The notes beneath the pieces are model-generated. The model had not been told where the DNA came from. It made no database searches and saw nothing but the letters and a program-made list of their open reading frames with translations. Below, in pieces: positions 7,188 to 13,113 of a DNA stretch of 16,969 nucleotides. The position numbers and the translations under genes are program-made. Position 1 is the stretch's first letter, and the number at the start of each line of letters is the position of its first letter. This DNA comes from JBGTIS01 sp041745535 (GTDB lineage Bacteria > Bacteroidota > Bacteroidia > Cytophagales > Cyclobacteriaceae): contig JBGTIS010000024.1 of NCBI GenBank assembly GCA_041745535.1, positions 1 to 16,969 of the forward strand, read 5' to 3'.

Positions 7188-7859
7188 TTATCCGATTTGG
7201 AGCTTTTTTACGCTCTTCTTCATAAAAGCATTTTGCTTTAAACGCAGCCATCTTTCATATTTTCGAAGTTGCTGACGCACTGAACTTACTCCCGAAACCA
7301 GCTTTTCCTTATTTACTTTTTCCTTTTGTTTTTCGTTTGGATCATTCAACATGCCCGTACACAAACAATTTCGACGGTTATTACGGGTAAGAATATCGTA
7401 ATTAGGGCAACTTTGGCAACCTTTCCAGAATTCCTCGTCAGTAGTAAGTTCAGAAAAAGTAACGGGTTTGTAACCCAGATCCGAGTTTATTTTCATTACT
7501 GCCAAACTGGTGGTAATACCAAACAACTTAGCATTCGGAAATTTTTTTCTGGACAGCTTAAAAGCTTCTTTCTTAATTCTGGTGGCCAGTCCATGATTGC
7601 GATAAGCGGGGTTTACGATCAGGCCCGAATTGGCAATATATTCACCGTGGCTCCAGGTTTCTATATAACAGAATCCTGCGAAATCTCTACCATTCAGCGC
7701 GATTACGGCTTTTCCTTCTTCAATTTTTCGTCTGATGTACTCAGGTGGTCTCTTAGAAATTCCGGTTCCTCTTGCTTTGGCTGCCGCCTCTATGTGCTGG
7801 CTGATTTTTTCGGAATAAATAACATCGGCGGGTTCAGCTACCTTTACAATAATTTTCAT
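7188..7859 (-). CDS. GNAT acyltransferase, candidate N-acylglutamate synthase of the arginine pathway
   Basis: The first 140 residues form a GNAT acyltransferase. The acyl-CoA binding motif A is YRNHGLATRIKKEAF (86-100), after beta strands with GFCYIETW and NSGLIVNP. ArgA/ArgJ-type enzymes are absent from the window, and this gene heads the cluster GNAT-argG-argC-proC. I recall that GNAT genes in this position in other Bacteroidetes have been tied by mutant fitness data to the first arginine step, so N-succinyl- or N-acetylglutamate synthase is the best inference. The C-terminal extension is unusual: C148, C151, C165 and C167 (CxxC-x13-CxC) could bind a metal, followed by a Lys/Arg-rich tail to residue 223. 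It starts with ATG after about 200 nt of leader and has no strong Shine-Dalgarno. A different acyl acceptor cannot be excluded. Confidence 0.72.
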   Translation of the reverse strand: MKIIVKVAEPADVIYSEKISQHIEAAAKARGTGISKRPPEYIRRKIEEGKAVIALNGRDFAGFCYIETWSHGEYIANSGLIVNPAYRNHGLATRIKKEAFKLSRKKFPNAKLFGITTSLAVMKINSDLGYKPVTFSELTTDEEFWKGCQSCPNYDILTRNNRRNCLCTGMLNDPNEKQKEKVNKEKLVSGVSSVRQQLRKYERWLRLKQNAFMKKSVKKLQIG

Positions 7860-7928
7860 TTTTTAATAACGATACAATTGGGTCAAATGAAATAATAATA
7901 CTGGGAAATAGAAAAATTAGAAGGAGGA

Positions 7929-8020
7929 TGCCGCTCCGTAGGCAGCAATGAGCATATCAGACCCTTACGGGCCTATAAGACCTTGGTAGAAATAGAGAGT
8001 AGCTCGGCATAAGTGCCAAG
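7929..8020 (-). repeat. Palindromic, REP-like element in the arginine-cluster leader
   Basis: Three stem-loops lie in a row. The first is GCTCC/GGcAGC (7933-7946, one bulge, GTA loop). The second is GACCC/GGGCC (7960-7964 with 7969-7973), which read as minus-strand RNA forms a stem with one G-U pair and a GUAA loop. The third is CTCGGCA/TGCCAAG (8003-8009 with 8014-8020), also complete as minus-strand RNA with one G-U pair. In both of the last two, the mismatch on the plus strand becomes a wobble pair on the minus strand, so the transcribed leader folds better. The order 'CCGCTCCGTAGG ... ACCCTTACGGG ... GGTAGAAATAG' resembles dispersed palindromic elements I recall from Bacteroidetes genomes. 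Confidence 0.55.
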
Positions 8021-8066
8021 AATAATAAGAAAATGATATGTTGGTTCATCAAACTCATTAAGGCAA

Positions 8067-8096
8067 CAAAAGTAATAAAGTCAATGGAAAAATCAA
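8067..8096 (-). promoter_or_regulatory. Consensus Bacteroidetes promoter for the arginine cluster
   Basis: Read on the minus strand, the -7 box is TACTTTTG (8067-8074), an exact TAnnTTTG. The -33 box TTG is at 8094-8096, with exactly 19 bp between. A run of nine A lies immediately beyond the -33 box (8099-8107), like an UP element. The predicted start of transcription is near 8060, giving a leader of about 200 nt before the GNAT start at 7859. Confidence 0.7.
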
Positions 8097-8245
8097 CGTT
8101 TTTTTTTGTATCATGTTGCTGCCTGCCTTATATTTTCAAAGTTTGTGTTAATTTTTTGTACTTTTCCCCCAATATTCGACAAAAAAACGAGAAATACTTA
8201 CATTAAAAGCCATCATCTGTTTAATTAAACCAAGATTTTTCCGTA

Positions 8246-8710
8246 TTACCAATTCTTTTGCAAGCGCATTTCAAGATATTTATGGGTGAACCCAAATTTT
8301 TCAAATAATTTCTTTGCCGCGGTATTTTCCGGTTCCACGTGCAGGGCAATACCACCCTTGGTAAGTTTGATGACTTTGTTCATCAACTGGGTCCCCACGC
8401 CTTCTTTCCGATATTTTTTATGTACGGCCAGGTACACCAGCACATTGGCCGGAATATAGCCTTCCATGCCAGTCTGGTTCACTACAGCGGCGCCCACAAT
8501 ATCGTCACGGTCGCGGGCCAGCACTACAAATCCACCCTGATGAGGAAATAAACTCAGAGAAAAATCCAGACAACGCATAATCTGGGATTTAGGGTCACCA
8601 AATTCTTCCAGATTTTCGTACAAAAAATCACCGATTTCTTTTTTTACCAGGTAAGTGGCACGATCTATAGCAGTAAGTACGTTGAGTTTCATGGTGTATT
8701 CTAACATCAT
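8246..8710 (-). CDS. GNAT-family N-acetyltransferase
   Basis: This small stand-alone GNAT has 154 residues. The acetyl-CoA binding motif A is RKEGVGTQLM (101-110) after the strand VLVYLAVHKKY. The motif B region is HVEPENTAAKKLFEKFGF (124-141), typical of acetyltransferases acting on small molecules or peptides. The substrate is unknown. The first ATG (8710) gives MMLEYTMKLN; an internal ATG at 8692 (MKLNVLTA) is also possible and neither has a clear ribosome binding site. It lies upstream of the arginine cluster on the same strand, but 386 bp and a separate promoter divide them, so it is probably not part of that unit. Confidence 0.85.
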   Translation of the reverse strand: MMLEYTMKLNVLTAIDRATYLVKKEIGDFLYENLEEFGDPKSQIMRCLDFSLSLFPHQGGFVVLARDRDDIVGAAVVNQTGMEGYIPANVLVYLAVHKKYRKEGVGTQLMNKVIKLTKGGIALHVEPENTAAKKLFEKFGFTHKYLEMRLQKNW

Positions 8711-8806
8711 AAGCTGTTAGTTGGTTAATGGCTAGTATCTGCTTGTATTATTACAATTTTATTATAATACGGGTTCCCTTATCATAAGAGTTTTACATTA
8801 CTATCG

Positions 8807-8814
8807 CAAATTTA
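8807..8814 (-). promoter_or_regulatory. Possible -7 box for the 8246-8710 GNAT gene
   Basis: On the minus strand this reads TAAATTTG, matching TAnnTTTG. The nearest upstream TTG (8840-8842) is 25 bp away, longer than the usual spacing, so support is weak. The rest of 8711-8972 is AT-rich, and I found no consensus promoter for the plus-strand gene at 8973. Confidence 0.3.
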
Positions 8815-8972
8815 CCCGGAATATTATCTGACGGTATTACAATTCACAAACACTATTAAGAATGCGTTAAAATATCAAATAATATTACTATTTTTTATGA
8901 TCAATTTTTCAACTTCGCAACAATAATCACCCAATCTCAAAACTTGTAAATTTTTGATAAAATAGTCCTGAC

Positions 8973-9962
8973 ATGCACTTTATTCACAGCTCTGATTTCA
9001 TTTCCCCCCTTTTTCTGTTCAATGGCCATTTGCAAACTATTTATCCGGCCTTATTTCGTAAAATAGATAATGTACCCTATACCCGTGAACGGATTACCAC
9101 CCCTGATGACGATTTTCTGGACCTGGACTGGTCCTGCCTGGCAAAGCCGAACGGCAAACTGGTTATTATTTCCCATGGCATGGAAGGCGACAGCCAGCGG
9201 CCCTATGTAAAAGGCATGGTAAAGGCCTTTAACGGCGCAGGGTATGATGCCCTTGCCTGGAATTACCGGAGTTGCAGCGGTGAATTAAACCTGCAACCAG
9301 TCTTTTACCACAGTGGGGCTACCCATGATCTGGATTTGGTGGTGCGGCATGCCTTGAAGAAGAATTACAAAGAAATCGTATTGATTGGCTTTAGTCTGGG
9401 CGGCAATCTGACGTTAAAATATGTTGGGGAACAACATACCGCATTACCCGCTGAGGTTACCCGATGCGTGGCGCTTTCGGTGCCTATTGACCTAAATGGA
9501 TGTTCCTACCAAATGGCAAAACCGATTAATTATTTTTATAACCGACGTTTTCTGCAAAGCCTGAAAAACAAGGTAAAATGTAAAGCCGCGGCCATGCCCG
9601 ACCGCATCGATGTAACTACCCTGAATACCATAAAAACCATAAGGGAATTTGATAATAACTTTACCGCTCCCATTCATGGGTTTAAAGATGTAGATGATTA
9701 TTACAGCCGATGCAGTGCCATTGGCTTTTTAGATACAATCAGCATTCCCACCCTGATGATCAACGCAAAAAACGATTCATTTTTATCAGCAAGCTGTTAC
9801 CTGAACGAAACCACCAATACCAATCCGCATTTATTTATTGAAACGCCGGCCCAGGGTGGGCATTGCGGATTCAGGCCCCGCATCACCAACCAGCATGGAC
9901 TTTACTGGTCAGAGAAAAGAGCCATTGACTTTGTGACCCATCCTGCCAAATTCATTCATTAA
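8973..9962 (+). CDS. YheT-family alpha/beta hydrolase
   Basis: This is an alpha/beta hydrolase of 329 residues. The N-terminal GHLQTIYPALF (18-28) is a signature of the YheT/ABHD1-3 group. The oxyanion-strand motif is SHGMEG (67-72). The nucleophile elbow GFSLGG (139-144) gives Ser141. The remaining triad members are probably Asp268 (AKNDSF) and His297 (GGHCGF). Relatives are esterases or lipases with poorly defined bacterial substrates. There is no signal peptide, so it is probably cytoplasmic or membrane-associated. It converges on the phosphoesterase gene with 32 bp between the stops and no strong terminator there. Confidence 0.9.
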   Translation: MHFIHSSDFISPLFLFNGHLQTIYPALFRKIDNVPYTRERITTPDDDFLDLDWSCLAKPNGKLVIISHGMEGDSQRPYVKGMVKAFNGAGYDALAWNYRSCSGELNLQPVFYHSGATHDLDLVVRHALKKNYKEIVLIGFSLGGNLTLKYVGEQHTALPAEVTRCVALSVPIDLNGCSYQMAKPINYFYNRRFLQSLKNKVKCKAAAMPDRIDVTTLNTIKTIREFDNNFTAPIHGFKDVDDYYSRCSAIGFLDTISIPTLMINAKNDSFLSASCYLNETTNTNPHLFIETPAQGGHCGFRPRITNQHGLYWSEKRAIDFVTHPAKFIH

Positions 9963-9994
9963 ATCAAAAAATTTGAATAGATCGTCATGGTAGC

Positions 9995-10885
9995 TTACCA
10001 CGATACACTGGTAACTTTACCTTTTCCTGCCTGATTACCTCCAAAGGCATGTAAAGTAAAATCAGCGCCATTGGACTTTAATTTGGCTTCCACCCAACCT
10101 ACCGGCTGGTCGTCAGCAAAGTTGTATCCGATGGCTGGCAGGTTCACCAGATGTATACCCGCTTTTTTCGCGAATTCGTACCGGTGCGAATGACCATAAA
10201 TCACGGCTTTTACCTTTTTATAAGGTTTAAGTATTTCGAACATCCGGTCGGCATCCAGCAAATCGGAATCGCCATCGCCCAAGGTATGGTGTACAAATAC
10301 CAGGACCGGCTTTTCGTCGGAATTTTGCAAATACTGCCGCAACCAGTCGCGTTGTTTTTCGCCCAGAAAACCCGGCGTTTTATCCACATACATCAGCGAA
10401 TCTAACAGAATCAGGCGAACGGGTCCGGCATCTAATACGGCTACATGTTTGTTTTCCACTTCCTGGGTTTTATCCGAAGCAGGGTCGATTACCGCATAAA
10501 AATGATCGCGTTCGTCGTGGTTTCCCAATGTCATATATACCGGGGTTTTGGCAGCCACCGGTGCCAGCAGCGATTTCACCTGACGGTAATCGCCGGTCAG
10601 GCCCGTCAGCCTGGCAATATCACCATTGATGACCACCCCTTCCGGACGGGCGGCTACCACTTCAGTCACCACTTTTTTCAGGTTTTTAAAGGGGAAAAAG
10701 TTCCGGTACTCATTGTTTTCATCTTCAGAAATATGAATATCGGAGAGGAAAGCCCACCGCGCTTCTTCTTTTTCTGAAACCGGCCAGGCTTTAAAGGGAA
10801 AGCCAGCCGTAAAAGCCAGTCCGGCAGTGAGTGATCTTTTCAAAAATGTTTTCCTGCTTACAGGCTCGTACCATATTCCGGGCAT
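9995..10885 (-). CDS. Calcineurin-like metallophosphoesterase with Tat-like signal
   Basis: This is a binuclear metallophosphatase fold of 296 residues. The metal-ligand motifs appear in order: SDIH (48-51, ligands D49 and H51), GDI (88-90), GNHD (121-124), HH (199-200) and GHSH (231-234). The N-terminus SRKTFLKRSLTAGLAFTAGF (10-29) is a twin-arginine-type signal in which the pair is Arg-Lys rather than Arg-Arg, followed by a short hydrophobic stretch, so export to the periplasm is likely. The substrate is not determinable; relatives include phosphodiesterases and purple-acid-like phosphatases. It is divergent from the DUF4112 gene (221 bp between starts), and no consensus promoter was found in that gap. 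Confidence 0.88.
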   Translation of the reverse strand: MPGIWYEPVSRKTFLKRSLTAGLAFTAGFPFKAWPVSEKEEARWAFLSDIHISEDENNEYRNFFPFKNLKKVVTEVVAARPEGVVINGDIARLTGLTGDYRQVKSLLAPVAAKTPVYMTLGNHDERDHFYAVIDPASDKTQEVENKHVAVLDAGPVRLILLDSLMYVDKTPGFLGEKQRDWLRQYLQNSDEKPVLVFVHHTLGDGDSDLLDADRMFEILKPYKKVKAVIYGHSHRYEFAKKAGIHLVNLPAIGYNFADDQPVGWVEAKLKSNGADFTLHAFGGNQAGKGKVTSVSW

Positions 10886-11106
10886 AATGGATCGCTATTA
10901 AGGGTTAAAAAAATAAAGCTCAGTAAATTAGGGAAGAGTCGCAAGCAAAAAATAAGGAAAACACGTGGTTTTTCCATTTCTTAACAATTCCTTGTCCCGC
11001 GGTTAACAAAAGCGGAATTTTACAGTTTGAAAGTAAAGGCAAAAGCCTGTTACGAAGTAGCCGATCTGTTTTTGGCATCTTCTGGATAAACCTGCAACCA
11101 ACTACT

Positions 11107-11619
11107 ATGAAACCAAATATAAAAAAAAACATCCCTACCGCTGAAAGACATATTCCTGAGTTAGAATGGATAGAACGACTTGCCAAACTGATGGACTCAT
11201 CCATTACCGTACCGGGAACCAAATTTAAATTTGGGCTGGATCCGCTGATCGGGCTGATTCCCGTAGCGGGCAATGCTTTCACATTTATTGTATCGGGCTT
11301 ATTGGTACTGGTAATGTCGCGCCACGGGGCCAGCGGAAAAGTAGTAGTGCTGATGGCACTCAATGCCATGCTGGATGCCCTAGTGGGATCTGTGCCCATA
11401 CTGGGGAATATTATTGACTTTTTTTATAAGGCCAATAATACCAATGTTGAATTGCTAAAGAAACATTATCAGGAAGGCAAATATCAGGGAAGTGGAAAAG
11501 GGCTACTGGTAGTAATTGCCCTGGTTTTTATCGCTTTTCTGGGATTGCTGATTTACGGCCTCTGGGAACTGACTGCATTCCTGATTGGCCTTTTTGCCGG
11601 TGGGGCAGGAACGATGTAG
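11107..11619 (+). CDS. DUF4112 membrane protein
   Basis: This protein of 170 residues has the DUF4112 pattern: LDPLIGLIPVAGN (44-56), a membrane stretch to about 71, MALNAMLDALVGSVPILGNIIDFF (83-106), then NNTNVELLKKHY. A second strong hydrophobic region spans 132-167, making at least two and probably three membrane segments. The function of the family is not known. The plus frame is the real one, not the overlapping minus-strand frame at 10920-11399, because it matches the family over its whole length. It converges on the decayed sigma gene. Confidence 0.87.
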   Translation: MKPNIKKNIPTAERHIPELEWIERLAKLMDSSITVPGTKFKFGLDPLIGLIPVAGNAFTFIVSGLLVLVMSRHGASGKVVVLMALNAMLDALVGSVPILGNIIDFFYKANNTNVELLKKHYQEGKYQGSGKGLLVVIALVFIAFLGLLIYGLWELTAFLIGLFAGGAGTM

Positions 11620-11641
11620 AGAAATGATGGGCAAACAGCCG

Positions 11642-11667
11642 TTTTCGTTCTAGTAGAAACACGAAAA
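11642..11667. terminator. Weak inverted repeat between convergent genes
   Basis: TTTTCGT (11642-11648) pairs with ACGAAAA (11661-11667), and partial inner symmetry TCTA/TAGA closes the loop. It lies between the DUF4112 stop (11619) and the ancestral sigma stop (11693), where a bidirectional terminator would be expected. The stem is AT-rich, so termination is only plausible. Confidence 0.35.
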
Positions 11668-11692
11668 ATAAATTGGGCCAGGCAGTTTCTTA

Positions 11693-12149
11693 TTAATCGC
11701 TGCTGTATTTTTCCAGAAGCTTCTGCATTTTCGTTTTGGTTCTGCTCAATTTTTTCCATTAACTCTTCCAATATTTCTACCGTGGGTTTTACAATGCTAT
11801 CTGTGTGAAGATCTTCTTCCATGGTTGCGGCAATTTTTAAGGTAATTTCACGGTGTAATACATGCTTTTGCTGTTTCAGATGATCTGAGCAGCGATTACG
11901 CGCGATGGTGCCAAGCCAGGCAGAAAAGGGAGCCTCCTGCCGGTAACTGTGCAACTTGGTTAAGGCTCGCGGAAACACTTCCTGGGAAAGGTCTTTCGCG
12001 GTTTCGGCATCTTTTATATGGTATTGGCATTGGCATTGTTGAATCACTTTTTTTCGGTAACCTTCTACCAGTTCCGTTATTAATTTGGAGGAAGGTTGCG
12101 TTTGCCATTGCTTCACAATTTCTTCATCGGATAAGGTAAGTAGGTCCAT
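11693..12149 (-). pseudogene. Broken ECF-type RNA polymerase sigma factor (region 4 mostly lost)
   Basis: Residues 1-133 read as a sigma-70 family N-terminal half. Region 2 is visible in ETAKDLSQEVFPRAL (49-63) and FSAWLGTIARNRCSDHLKQQ (75-94), and EELMEK marks where region 4 should begin. There is no helix-turn-helix after that. Instead the frame runs on into low-complexity sequence and past 11619, antisense to the DUF4112 gene. Shifting frame just after MEK gives LSRTKTKMQKLLEKYSSD and a double stop at about 11690-11695, which looks like the normal end of region 4. The simplest reading is an out-of-frame internal deletion of about 100 bp. Pro60 in VFPRAL, where a hydrophobic residue is usual, may be further decay. 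Expression as a region-2-only protein cannot be excluded. Confidence 0.7.
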
Positions 12150-12210
12150 AAAAATATATTTGATAATTATTTGTTACTTTTTGCCAAAACACAGTCTATA
12201 TACTTATAAG

Positions 12211-12224
12211 GCAAATGAATTTGC
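12211..12224. promoter_or_regulatory. Short palindrome in the divergent sigma/lipoprotein gap
   Basis: GCAAAT (12211-12216) and ATTTGC (12219-12224) form a 6+6 inverted repeat with a 2-bp centre, placed between two divergent starts (12149 and 12291). It could be an operator, but such short AT-rich symmetry can be chance. No consensus TAnnTTTG promoter was found on either strand in this gap. Confidence 0.25.
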
Positions 12225-12290
12225 TGTGCATTAACCTTACGAATTATAGGTGTTGTTTTACTTCAGTGATCAATATACTTATACTTTGGT

Positions 12291-13067
12291 ATGAAAAAAG
12301 AATTTTTTTTGCGATTGTTACTAGGATGCTGCTGCCTGGCCTGGATAGCCTGCGATAAGCAAAACGATGTTCCTGACCCGGTGGTAAACAAAGATCCTTT
12401 TGATGCGGACTTCACCGTGAATGAACATGTAGGCGATAGCCTGGTTGCTACCGATAGTGTATTAATTTACAGCGTGGTTTCCTTCGAACCTATAATAGCA
12501 TATGATACTTACCAGTGGACCGTTGGCGAAGACGAACGTACCTTTACGGAACCAACCGTTACCCTGAGATTTACTGAGGAGTCAGAAGGGACCATTCTGG
12601 TACGCCTGATCGCGAAAGGGAAGGCTAATCCGCTGGTAAAAGACGATGACGGCATTGATACGGTAGCACATACATTTCATGTGATTCCATGGAGTGAAGC
12701 ACCCATCATTGGGAAATACCAGGGCTATTTCGCCAGCCAGCCTGACGATAAAACCCAGGTGGTAGAAGTCCGGTACATCTCCCCCCAGGAAGACCCCAGC
12801 ACCGAACCTTTTGGTGGGTTTGAATTAATCAATGTCAATCAAGGTTGTGAACTTACTCGAAACAGTGGTGTAGTTCAATTATCAAGAGGAGCACGTGCGT
12901 GTAATTTTGATGCATATCAAAATTTTATTGGTAAGTGTACAGGACCAGATGCATGGCTTAAACTTCAAAGTTCAGATACACTGAATATAGACTATAGTTA
13001 CGGTGAACTAGGTTCATCCAATAGATTTAAAGATCAGTTTACGGGTGTGCGTGTTAAAAAAAATTAG
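12291..13067 (+). CDS. Lipoprotein with PKD-like domain, function unknown
   Basis: The protein has 258 residues and a lipoprotein signal peptide: charged start MKKEFF, hydrophobic core, and lipobox WIAC with C21 as the lipidated cysteine. The mature N-terminus is acidic (DKQNDVPDP), compatible with outer-membrane anchoring. Residues about 37-135 look like a PKD-type beta sandwich (YQWTVGEDE, PTVTLRFTEESEGTILVRLIAKG). The C-terminal half (about 140-258) contains C184, C203 and C215 and matches no family I recognise. It lies 46 bp upstream of the T9SS cargo gene on the same strand, so the two are probably cotranscribed and may act together at the cell surface. Base composition becomes more AT-rich from about 12820 on. 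Confidence 0.75.
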   Translation: MKKEFFLRLLLGCCCLAWIACDKQNDVPDPVVNKDPFDADFTVNEHVGDSLVATDSVLIYSVVSFEPIIAYDTYQWTVGEDERTFTEPTVTLRFTEESEGTILVRLIAKGKANPLVKDDDGIDTVAHTFHVIPWSEAPIIGKYQGYFASQPDDKTQVVEVRYISPQEDPSTEPFGGFELINVNQGCELTRNSGVVQLSRGARACNFDAYQNFIGKCTGPDAWLKLQSSDTLNIDYSYGELGSSNRFKDQFTGVRVKKN

Positions 13068-13113
13068 AATTCCAACCATAATTTTTATTTAACCAATTTT
13101 CACTTCTTCCTTT

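Larger units (their letters stand above)
7860..8245 (-). other. 386-bp gene-free region: arginine-cluster leader and upstream sequence
   Basis: No credible coding frame is present. From left to right it holds an AT-rich 5' untranslated stretch (7860-7920), a palindromic element (about 7921-8020), a further AT-rich segment, a consensus promoter on the minus strand (8067-8096), a run of nine T (8099-8107), and the AT-rich downstream flank of the second GNAT gene. No obvious ArgR-type symmetric operator was recognised near the promoter. Confidence 0.6.

Noticed and set aside
7326..7895. 189-codon plus-strand open frame opposite the GNAT gene
   Set aside because: Long only because it mirrors the real GNAT frame; no family features.
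8099..8107. T-run as a terminator of the upstream GNAT gene
   Set aside because: The run reads as A on the minus strand, where that gene is transcribed, and no stem precedes it; it fits better as an A-tract of the promoter.
10920..11399. 159-codon minus-strand open frame
   Set aside because: Antisense to the DUF4112 gene, which matches its family along its length; the minus frame has no recognisable domain.
11553..11692. In-frame C-terminal extension of the sigma factor ORF
   Set aside because: Low-complexity, non-sigma sequence antisense to the DUF4112 gene end; explained by read-through after a frameshift.
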